A stretch of 64,000 bases of DNA from Dorea_A sp016295505 (GTDB taxonomy: Bacteria; Bacillota; Clostridia; Lachnospirales; Lachnospiraceae), in assembly GCF_039832105.1 (NCBI RefSeq), contig NZ_JBDOHS010000002.1, forward strand, positions 248,001-312,000, written 5' to 3'. Of this stretch, positions 25,585-32,703 are shown in pieces. The position numbers and the translations under genes were made by a program. Every line of letters begins with the position of its first letter. The first letter of the stretch is position 1. Below the pieces are notes generated by a model. It was given only the letters and a program-made list of their open reading frames with translations. It was not told the origin of the DNA and made no database searches.

Positions 25585-27102
25585 TCAAAAACCAAACACC
25601 TCTTTCCTCAATTTTCTATTTGCCACCAGTGCCATATAACGGCGAAATGTTACTCTTGCCTTGTTATTCTTCTCTTCCTTTTTCATCATATCCCATTGCG
25701 TTTTTAACCGGCGACGGGGCTGTGTACCCCAATAATGTATACCAATCTTCTCGTATTCCGGGCCATCAGGAACAAAAATTACATTTCCCGCTTCTTCCAT
25801 CTCATGATCATGCAGCATCTTCTCATAAATCTTCCATAATGCCAAAAAACGTTTATCACTTAAGTATAGGATTGTCTCCTCAAAATAATCCGAAAATGTG
25901 TATACACGATAATAATTCTCATCCGCATATTTCATTAGATCTAAAATCCATAGCAAAGGATTTTGAGGCATAAACTCTTCTCTTAAAATATCTTCAAACT
26001 GTTTTCTTAAATCGACAAACCACTCCTTTATTTCATGCGAAAACTGAATATTTTTATCCTCTCCCCAAAATAGAATCATATCATCAGCTGTTATACGAAA
26101 AAAATCCTTGGTAGAAACCGACATTATTGTCTTCTGACTCACTTTCTGATAAATTCTTTTTGGAGAAGCACCCTCCATCTCTTTCCATAATTCCCAGAAA
26201 TCTTTTTCATATATCTCTGATACGACCTTGACCAAATATGCCGGAGCGTCTGTCAATGCAGCCAAAAGACAGATAATCTCCAAATCTTTATCCTCATATT
26301 TTTTACAGATTTCAAGAGACATATTTTCCTGCTCAAAGTATAAACGAAGCATTTCCATGATTCGTGAAAGTTGTTCTGTTTTATCCCAACTACTCTTTTT
26401 ACGATAATCTATAACTGTTGCCTTAAACGCCCTGCTATAGTCAAAAAAAGTCTTTTTGTCATCGCCTTTTCTTTTTTCTTTGCTGTTCATCATTTTATCA
26501 AATTCTTCATCCACAGCATCAGATCCAGATAAAACAGCCCGAATCTCATAGTATCCAATCAATCCGTATATATCATATATTAAATCATCCCAGTCATACA
26601 TGTCCAAATCCATGCCGTATTCATCTTCCTGGTCATGCATAGTTTCAAATACTTCCCATAGATCATCATTCTTCTTAGGATAATCTTCCTGGAACAGATA
26701 ATTAATCCATCCAACATACCTGTGTGCAGTTACAAACTTACCATTCACCATCACAATTGCAGGCCCATTCAAATAAAGGCTTTCCAGAACATATGCTGCG
26801 ACAACAACCAAATGAAATTCACTCCAGCCAATCTTTTCACTCCATACACTGCTTCCCTCTATATCAAATCCCGCGTTCTCCCAAGCAGCATCTTCAAAAT
26901 AATTATAAAAAAAATCCATTCCGTACTCATGCATGGAAGCCTGTTTCAATACATTAACATTCCTATCGCACAATTGTACTCGCTCCAATTCCATCATACC
27001 ACCTGCTTGGAATAATTTCTCAATACGACTTTTAAACTCTTCCTTTTTATCATCCGGTATTTTCGCTCCTGCCTTCTGAAATAAACCTGCAAAAGTTCCC
27101 AT
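25585..27102 (-). CDS. Hypothetical protein, 505 aa, aromatic and acidic
   Basis: I do not recognise this protein. The start at ATG 27102 follows GAGGAAGAAAAG; a longer frame to 27168 lacks a good site. It has no signal peptide or membrane segment, so it is probably cytoplasmic. It is rich in Trp, Tyr, Phe, Asp and Glu, predicted mostly helical, and has a basic C-terminal 40 residues (RRRLKTQWDMMKKEEK). Local base composition is more AT-rich than flanking core genes. It lies downstream of an XRE regulator and upstream of the ppk1 remnant, in an accessory stretch. A defence or mobile-element role is only a guess. Confidence 0.7.
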   Translation of the reverse strand: MGTFAGLFQKAGAKIPDDKKEEFKSRIEKLFQAGGMMELERVQLCDRNVNVLKQASMHEYGMDFFYNYFEDAAWENAGFDIEGSSVWSEKIGWSEFHLVVVAAYVLESLYLNGPAIVMVNGKFVTAHRYVGWINYLFQEDYPKKNDDLWEVFETMHDQEDEYGMDLDMYDWDDLIYDIYGLIGYYEIRAVLSGSDAVDEEFDKMMNSKEKRKGDDKKTFFDYSRAFKATVIDYRKKSSWDKTEQLSRIMEMLRLYFEQENMSLEICKKYEDKDLEIICLLAALTDAPAYLVKVVSEIYEKDFWELWKEMEGASPKRIYQKVSQKTIMSVSTKDFFRITADDMILFWGEDKNIQFSHEIKEWFVDLRKQFEDILREEFMPQNPLLWILDLMKYADENYYRVYTFSDYFEETILYLSDKRFLALWKIYEKMLHDHEMEEAGNVIFVPDGPEYEKIGIHYWGTQPRRRLKTQWDMMKKEEKNNKARVTFRRYMALVANRKLRKEVFGF

Positions 27103-27222
27103 CTTTTCTTCCTCCCGCACTTCAAAAATTGATAGAACAATTTTAAAACCTTTTCCATAATTTGTCATTGAACTTGTAGTTCAATACAATCATTATTCAA
27201 GCGCAGGACGACTCCAGAATAG

Positions 27223-27543
27223 TTATGCTGTACAACAACCCATAATCCCCTTATAATATGCTTTCATTCGAAAATATAAAGGGTTGTTATTAATTGGGAA
27301 CTGATAGATTCTGTTCCCGACAATCATATCATCTATCGGCATCTGAAAAAGCTCTGACAAAGCATACAAATTATCAATTGATGGCATACTACGCCCACTA
27401 AGCCATCTGTATACACTTTGTACGCAAGATAAATTTAAATACCTCTGAACATCCTTTACTGACATATTCTTCTGCTCCATGATCTGGCGCAAAAGAATCC
27501 CAGTAGCTTTCATGTTAATCGTTGGATACATTTTATATCTCAT
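27223..27543 (-). CDS. XRE family helix-turn-helix regulator
   Basis: The 106-aa protein has one HTH: LLRQIMEQKNMSVKDVQRYLN, then VYRWLSGRSMPSIDNLYALSELF, which matches the XRE/Cro recognition region. GGGAG lies 5 nt before the ATG. It is 120 nt upstream of the unknown 505-aa gene on the same strand and may control it. Bases 27544-27717 upstream are AT-rich and show no gene. Confidence 0.8.
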   Translation of the reverse strand: MRYKMYPTINMKATGILLRQIMEQKNMSVKDVQRYLNLSCVQSVYRWLSGRSMPSIDNLYALSELFQMPIDDMIVGNRIYQFPINNNPLYFRMKAYYKGIMGCCTA

Positions 27544-27717
27544 TTAACTCCCTGATATAATTTTGTTCTTATTTTATCACATTATTTTTTTCAATCTACA
27601 GAATTATCAAGCAAATATTCACAATCCGGACTTACTTGTCATATTCACATAAAGACAATTTACACTGGGAAACTATTCTTTACACATAATGCCACGAGGA
27701 TGTCAAGTCATTGCTAC

Positions 27718-27748
27718 AAAAAAAATTCGTCCACTGGACGGATTTTTG
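27718..27748. terminator. Bidirectional terminator upstream of the XRE gene
   Basis: A CGTCC-ACT-GGACG hairpin is flanked by A- and T-runs on both sides. Confidence 0.65.
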
Positions 27749-27758
27749 CACACATGGC

Positions 27759-27804
27759 GAAAAATTATGCGGCTTTTTTGCCATGAAAATGGCTTAAAAC
27801 CGCA
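27759..27804 (-). terminator. Terminator of the DUF3791/DUF3990 cassette
   Basis: On the minus strand TGCGG pairs with CCGCA around an inner GCCAT/ATGGC hairpin, followed by TAATTTTT. It is 16 nt past the last cassette stop. Confidence 0.7.
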
Positions 27805-27819
27805 CCATTCAGCTTATCC

Positions 27820-28056
27820 TCAAATTTGTTCTTCCTTAGTATCCCGCATTTTCTCAGCATATTCCTGTTCCAGTTCCTCTGCCAGATACGCATCGCTCAT
27901 GCAGTGCATATCCGATACACCGTCACGAATCAGCTGATAGGTCTCGGAATGGTAAAAGAAATCCAATGCCGTATCCAGTGAAAATCCCTGCTGTTTAGCA
28001 AAGCACTCAATGACACGGCTGTATTTTTTCTGAAGTAAAATCGGATTAGCTGTCAT
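27820..28056 (-). CDS. DUF3791-like small protein
   Basis: The 78-aa protein has SRVIECFAKQQGFSLDTALDFFYHSETYQLIRDGVSDMHCMSDAYLAEEL, a pattern I associate with DUF3791 proteins encoded beside DUF3990. It is small and helical with an acidic C-terminus (EEQI). Its ATG overlaps the DUF3990 stop by 4 nt. A role as antidote or accessory of the middle protein is an inference from the arrangement. Confidence 0.7.
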   Translation of the reverse strand: MTANPILLQKKYSRVIECFAKQQGFSLDTALDFFYHSETYQLIRDGVSDMHCMSDAYLAEELEQEYAEKMRDTKEEQI

Positions 28057-28523
28057 AATATTTCACTCCCTTCAAAATGCAGCAGAGACAATGCCTTCTC
28101 TGTGCGGAAACAAATTTGCAGGTTCGGCTTTTCATATCGCAGACGGTTGATGGCTTCCATCTTATCAATCAATCCGTCAAAAAACAGTTCCACCGTATTG
28201 AATACCTTATCATTGGCAACACCGCCCACAACAAGATCATAATTTGTCGAATCTTTTCCGCTACGGCAGTTCAGAATGAAATCCAGCCATTCCTCGGAAT
28301 ACGAATCGAATTTCAAAATTTTCAGTTCAACTTTCCGGCTTTCATCATACTCATATCGAGAAATAATACCGTCTTTTCCACGCCGTTTGAACTTTCCGCA
28401 CCACTTTTCAGCCTGCTCATGCAGTGGCGTGACATAGAAGCCACGTCCGAAGTCAACATTAGAACGGGAATGAACCAAATCCGGTTTGGCAATCTCTAAA
28501 AAGGAACCATGATAGAGAATCAT
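28053..28523 (-). CDS. DUF3990 protein, ADP-ribosyltransferase-like
   Basis: The 156-aa protein begins MILYHGSFLEI and has NVDFGRGFYVT near residue 23, as in DUF3990. YHGS followed by GRGFYxT resembles the NAD-binding motifs of ART-fold enzymes such as DarT-like and PARP-like toxins. Catalysis has not been shown here. It is flanked by two DUF3791-type genes with 4-nt overlaps on both sides, so the three are translated together. The arrangement suggests a toxin between two neutralising partners. Confidence 0.75.
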   Translation of the reverse strand: MILYHGSFLEIAKPDLVHSRSNVDFGRGFYVTPLHEQAEKWCGKFKRRGKDGIISRYEYDESRKVELKILKFDSYSEEWLDFILNCRSGKDSTNYDLVVGGVANDKVFNTVELFFDGLIDKMEAINRLRYEKPNLQICFRTEKALSLLHFEGSEIL

Positions 28524-28759
28524 ACTTTCACACCCCTTTCTTTCATCACGTCAAGAATGTCGTCTACGATATATTCCCGGCTCTGAGTATGCAGCACTTC
28601 ATATTCCGGCACGATATATCCGTTCAGAATATCACTCTTTTCAGTAAATGCTTGATAGACATACTCTGCATTTACCCCCAGCTTTGCCGCCACATTTTCA
28701 ATGCAAAACACAGCAAACTCCAACTCACTGGAATTTTTTATTTTTTCATCCTGTATCAC
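28520..28759 (-). CDS. DUF3791 family protein
   Basis: The 79-aa protein contains ELEFAVFCIENVAAKLGVNAEYVYQAFTEKSDILNGYIVPEYEVLHTQSREYIVDDIL, the DUF3791 pattern. The start is GTG at 28759, with AAGGAAGG about 8 nt upstream. It is first in the three-gene cassette and overlaps the DUF3990 start by 4 nt (ATGA). Confidence 0.78.
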   Translation of the reverse strand: MIQDEKIKNSSELEFAVFCIENVAAKLGVNAEYVYQAFTEKSDILNGYIVPEYEVLHTQSREYIVDDILDVMKERGVKV

Positions 28760-28803
28760 AAATTCGACCTTCCTTTACTTAATATTTGTTGATTAATTCT
28801 ATT

Positions 28804-28832
28804 ATTATAATACATGTCAATATCTTTTCCAA
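28804..28832 (-). promoter_or_regulatory. Promoter of the DUF3791/DUF3990 cassette
   Basis: -35 TTGGAA (28827-28832) and -10 TATAAT (28804-28809) have a 17-nt spacer. Confidence 0.7.
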
Positions 28833-28835
28833 CAC

Positions 28836-28881
28836 TTTTAATTTATTGTATAATTTCATTTTAATTTATTGTATAATTTCA
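28836..28881. repeat. Perfect tandem 23-bp repeat next to the cassette promoter
   Basis: Two identical 23-bp units abut at 28836-28858 and 28859-28881, each containing TTTATTGTATAATTTC on the plus strand. They lie 3 nt upstream of the cassette -35 box, where an operator or UP-element would sit. Confidence 0.9.
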
Positions 28882-28940
28882 TTTTTGTTAAAGTATTGTC
28901 CCGCCAACAGCATTTTTTAATTTTTCGTTTCTTGTTAACT

Positions 28941-30689
28941 TCATCTCTTAGGCAGGCTTTCGCTCAAACATAATGCCCCATACCCAACCTGTGGATTCGG
29001 ATATTCTGTAAATCCCGGCAGTGTTTTCGCCCCTCTTCTCAGATAGGCTTTCACTTTCTCTCCATACAGATACGGATCATTCCCTTTTATAATTCCCCAC
29101 TCCATTAAGAGTGCCGTACTTCCCGTGACAAACGGAGTTGCAAAAGAAGTGCCGGAAAAACTTGCATATCCTCCTCCCGGCACGGTAGTTGTCACATTCA
29201 CGCCCGGAGCCACGATATCCGGTTTCACAAGATTCAACATTCGGGTAAACCCACGACCGGAAAAATCTGCGTATGCAAATGTCAATGCATCATACGCACC
29301 TACCGATATCACACGCCCGGCAGTAGAAGGAATGGTGAGTGTCGTATGATCGGTCGGAAACAGAAATCCCGTTCCGCGATTCAGAACACTTTCACTTGGA
29401 AGCCATAATTCATATGCTCCGGTAACAATCTTTCGCGGCATCAGAACAATCTGCCATATGCCTTCCGTAATATAAGCTTCCCGCGGCAGCATATCGATAT
29501 ATATTTCCTGTGAAGTACTGTATGGACTTGGCTTTCCATAATACAGAAGAATCTCTGTCCCTCCGACCACAAATCGCTGGGGACCAAGTATCTCCTGAAG
29601 CGGACCCACCCGGACTCCGGCCGGTGTAATCATCGCAATCTCAATCTGATCCGTATATTCCTTCCAGATTTGAACGCTGATCGCAGTCTGACGGCTCTGA
29701 ACAGCAAGCTGAATCCGTCTCTCCTCTCCTTCCTGAAGAGTACCGGCAGTATGGCCTGCACCCGCTGCTTCATTGCCGGTTCCAACGCAGATACAGTTTT
29801 TCCAGCGATTGGAAAGATCATCGATATAACGTTCCAGAAGTGAACTTCCGTCATGTGCACCATAGGTATTCCCAAAACTGATATTCACTGCTACCGGCTT
29901 TCGAAATTCCAATGCTTTCCGCAGAACGTAATCCAGTCCTTCCATCAGCTCGATCGTACGCGGGAATCCTTCCTGCATCGGATTGCCAAGCTTCACAACC
30001 AGAAGTTCACTTCGTGATGCCACACCGGCATACACCCCATTGCTGCTCCGCCCGTTTCCTGCGGCAATCCCGGCAACTGCTGTTCCGTGTCCGGAGATAT
30101 CCATACTTGGAAGCATCTCTCTTTGCAGCAACGATGTCGGCTGTCTCAGTGCTTCATTGATCTGCTCCTGTGAATATTCTACTCCCAATGTATACCCTTC
30201 CGGAGAGTTTCTCCCCTCGCCCGGTACCAGTGATTGATCCCAAAGGGCACGAATCCTGGTCGTTCCGTCCGGATTACGAAAGTCTTCATTGGTATAATCG
30301 ATTCCCGAATCAATTACAGCCACAAGAACACCCTGTCCATATAACGAAAAACGGGTATTCTGCACCGCATTGATGCAGGATACCCGTCTTCCGTTCGCCG
30401 CCTGAAAGAACAACCGCTTCGGTTTTTCTACATATTCCACTTCCGGAACAGTCACCAGCCTCTCAATCAGAGATTCACGAATGGTCAGAATCGCATATTC
30501 ATTTTGAAGTTCTGTTACCTGATCCGCCAGTGCTCTCACCTGATCAAGGTTTCCGGAATATTTTACAATCAGATCCCATTTTCTTTCAATCGGATGATAT
30601 CCGACATCCAGATTCAGTGACCTTTCCCTCTCTTCTTCCGTGGCATCCAATGCCAGATTCAACAGATTTTCCAACTTTTGACTCGTCAT
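28941..30689 (-). CDS. Subtilisin-like S8 serine peptidase (Csp-like)
   Basis: The 582-aa protein has an intact catalytic triad: Asp in VIDSGIDYTNED, His in DISGHGTAVAGIAAGNG, and Ser in FSGTSFATPFVTGSTALL. An N-terminal prodomain (about 1-90) precedes it, and an insert of about 170 residues lies between His and Ser, as in clostridial CspA/B/C germination proteases. No signal peptide is seen. It may process a spore cortex hydrolase or another cell-envelope protein, but no sleC gene is nearby. It is transcribed alone. Confidence 0.88.
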   Translation of the reverse strand: MTSQKLENLLNLALDATEEERERSLNLDVGYHPIERKWDLIVKYSGNLDQVRALADQVTELQNEYAILTIRESLIERLVTVPEVEYVEKPKRLFFQAANGRRVSCINAVQNTRFSLYGQGVLVAVIDSGIDYTNEDFRNPDGTTRIRALWDQSLVPGEGRNSPEGYTLGVEYSQEQINEALRQPTSLLQREMLPSMDISGHGTAVAGIAAGNGRSSNGVYAGVASRSELLVVKLGNPMQEGFPRTIELMEGLDYVLRKALEFRKPVAVNISFGNTYGAHDGSSLLERYIDDLSNRWKNCICVGTGNEAAGAGHTAGTLQEGEERRIQLAVQSRQTAISVQIWKEYTDQIEIAMITPAGVRVGPLQEILGPQRFVVGGTEILLYYGKPSPYSTSQEIYIDMLPREAYITEGIWQIVLMPRKIVTGAYELWLPSESVLNRGTGFLFPTDHTTLTIPSTAGRVISVGAYDALTFAYADFSGRGFTRMLNLVKPDIVAPGVNVTTTVPGGGYASFSGTSFATPFVTGSTALLMEWGIIKGNDPYLYGEKVKAYLRRGAKTLPGFTEYPNPQVGYGALCLSESLPKR

Positions 30690-30731
30690 ACTGTCCCTTT
30701 CTGTTTCAATATTCTTTTTGATGCATTTTCA

Positions 30732-31349
30732 TTAATACACTACGATCAGATCTCCTCTAAGATAAGGGGCCAGATCTGCCGGAATAAAGTATCCCTTTTC
30801 TTCCAGACATGTCGGACATACTTCCGGTACTCTTGTACCTTTATGAATATATCCACAATTCAGGCACATCCAGTATCCTGTCCGGCCGGTTTCGTAATAT
30901 CGTCCACTTTCCAGAAGCTCTGCGAGCAGTCCAAATCGTTTTCCATGAACCGCCTCAATCCTGGCAATATGGAAAAAGGCTGATGCCGCTTCTATGAATC
31001 CTTCTTCCTTTGCTTTTTCTCCAAAAGCCATATAGACATCATCTGCCTCTTCCATCTCATTGTGTTGTGCTGCACGCAGTAATCCTGTAATACTGTCGTC
31101 ATAATCTACCGGATAACTCCCCTCAATATCGATCGTCTCTCCATTCAGATTTTTCAGAAGGTCATAGAATCTTTTCGCATGTGCCCTCTCCTGATCTGCA
31201 GTAAACAAAAACACTTCCCCGATCGCATAGTATTTCTTCTCTCTGGCCTCCTGTGCTGCAATTGTATATCTGTTTCTTGCCTGACTTTCCCCTGCAAAGG
31301 CCTTCATTAAATTTACTTTTGTTTCACTATTCTTAAAATCAACAGCCAT
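30732..31349 (-). CDS. rbr: Rubrerythrin
   Basis: The 205-aa protein has a ferritin-like four-helix domain with the diiron ExxH motifs (ESQARNRYTIAAQEA, ADQERAHAKRF, HIARIEAVHGKRF) and a C-terminal rubredoxin domain, CLNCGY and CPTC. It reduces hydrogen peroxide in anaerobes. The ATG lies inside one arm of a perfect 19-bp inverted repeat, with AAGGAG at the loop end. Confidence 0.95.
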   Translation of the reverse strand: MAVDFKNSETKVNLMKAFAGESQARNRYTIAAQEAREKKYYAIGEVFLFTADQERAHAKRFYDLLKNLNGETIDIEGSYPVDYDDSITGLLRAAQHNEMEEADDVYMAFGEKAKEEGFIEAASAFFHIARIEAVHGKRFGLLAELLESGRYYETGRTGYWMCLNCGYIHKGTRVPEVCPTCLEEKGYFIPADLAPYLRGDLIVVY

Positions 31350-31397
31350 ATCATATACTCCTTTTCTTCACTATCCTTAGTATATGATATGGCTGTT
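31341..31397 (-). promoter_or_regulatory. 19-bp inverted repeat over the rubrerythrin start
   Basis: AACAGCCATATCATATACT (31341-31359) and its perfect complement AGTATATGATATGGCTGTT (31379-31397) are separated by 19 nt. In the mRNA the start codon and first codons would be paired in the stem, with the AAGGAG ribosome site at its foot. Confidence 0.9.
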
Positions 31398-31417
31398 ATA
31401 TTATTCATAGATTTGAT

Positions 31418-32434
31418 TTAATTAAATCCGATCAGTCTTCTGGCTACAGAATATGCCATCGATGAGATCTTTCTTCCCGGCTTTCCCGGAATATTCATCG
31501 TCTGCCCCAGAATTCCATAACGGATTCTTAAGAACGTCTTGAAATCTTTCTGACTCAGGTACTCCCAGAGTTCTTTCTTTTTCTCAAGATTTTCTTTGGA
31601 TTTTGACCGGATACACAATATAGATGATACTGTCATCATAATTGCAAGATAATTCATCATATACTGACGAAGTTTTTTACTCTGGATATCCTTCATCTGA
31701 TACATGTCTATCATCTTTCTGGTAACAAAGATCTGCTGATCCAGTCTCTTAATCATGACCTTTTCATTGACAGACTGATCTTCCCTTCCGATATAATACC
31801 GGTAAAAATCCACATCCAGATAATAGATCTTACGGACATATGGCAGCGGATAATATACATAGATATTGTCCACATAAAATGTATGCTTTGGCAGACTGAT
31901 CTGACTCAGTTTCAGCATATCCGTCCGGTAGATTACAGAATGCATCAGAATATACTGATCCAGGTGGAAACGTCCGATCTCATCCCAGCGGAATATCTTT
32001 TCCTGTGGAAGAACATTCCGGTAATGTATTACCTTCTTATGCGCTGCTCCGACTTTTTCATACACATAATTCGAAACCAGCATATCAATACTTTCCTGCT
32101 CATCCTCCAACCGGTGCAGAAACTGAAGTATTTTTTCCAGTGCCTCTGTATCTACCCAGTCATCACTGTCCACTACTTTAAAATATTTCCCCTGTGCATT
32201 GGCAAGTCCTGCATTTACCGCATCTCCGTGGCCTCCATTTTCTTTATCAACCACTTTAATGATACTCGGGTACTTTTCCATATATTCATGTGCAATTTCA
32301 GATGTTCTGTCTTTCGATCCGTCATTTACAATAATAATCTCTACGTCCTCTCCTCCCGGAAGGATGCTCTCAATCGCATGTGCCATATACTCCTGTGAAT
32401 TATAACACGGAATCGCAAATGAAATGTATTTCAT
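31418..32434 (-). CDS. Family 2 glycosyltransferase
   Basis: The 338-aa protein has a GT2/GT-A fold: ISFAIPCYNSQEYM at the N-terminus, VNDGSKDRT with DxD-like ...VVDSDDWVD, typical of sugar transfer from nucleotide sugar. It has no membrane helix and likely works on a cell-envelope glycan; the acceptor is unknown. ATG 32434 is chosen because AAGGAAGTAGGAG precedes it. No other polysaccharide genes are adjacent. Confidence 0.9.
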   Translation of the reverse strand: MKYISFAIPCYNSQEYMAHAIESILPGGEDVEIIIVNDGSKDRTSEIAHEYMEKYPSIIKVVDKENGGHGDAVNAGLANAQGKYFKVVDSDDWVDTEALEKILQFLHRLEDEQESIDMLVSNYVYEKVGAAHKKVIHYRNVLPQEKIFRWDEIGRFHLDQYILMHSVIYRTDMLKLSQISLPKHTFYVDNIYVYYPLPYVRKIYYLDVDFYRYYIGREDQSVNEKVMIKRLDQQIFVTRKMIDMYQMKDIQSKKLRQYMMNYLAIMMTVSSILCIRSKSKENLEKKKELWEYLSQKDFKTFLRIRYGILGQTMNIPGKPGRKISSMAYSVARRLIGFN

Positions 32435-32469
32435 GCTCCTACTTCCTTTCTTATCGATAACTGTTTTAA

Positions 32470-32498
32470 AGTATAAAGCATTTTCTTGGATTTTCCAA
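32470..32498 (-). promoter_or_regulatory. Promoter of the glycosyltransferase gene
   Basis: -35 TTGGAA and -10 TATACT have a 17-nt spacer, 36 nt upstream of the ATG. Confidence 0.6.
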
Positions 32499-32670
32499 CA
32501 AAATCTTTGCAAAATATCCGTGTTAACAATTTGTTCATTTATCTTTCAAAATTCTTTCACTTCTACAACATTCTTTCTTCATAGGTTTCTCTTATACTAT
32601 AACCATGAAAGAAATACAAAAGACGCTATCTAGTATTTATATACTATTTGAATAAACTTTTTCATAATAC

Positions 32671-32703
32671 ATGCCGGGAACTGGTAAAACAGTTACCCGG
32701 CAT
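32671..32703 (-). terminator. Hairpin at the end of the surface-protein gene
   Basis: ATGCCGGG pairs with CCCGGCAT and overlaps the stop codon. It has no clear T-run, so termination strength is unsure. Confidence 0.5.

Noticed and set aside
28836..28881. Possible CRISPR array
   Set aside because: There are only two units, directly abutting, with no spacer and no cas genes.
25398..28940. Integrated plasmid or transposon in the AT-rich stretch
   Set aside because: No transposase, integrase, relaxase, replication protein or flanking repeats were seen, and no target duplication is evident.
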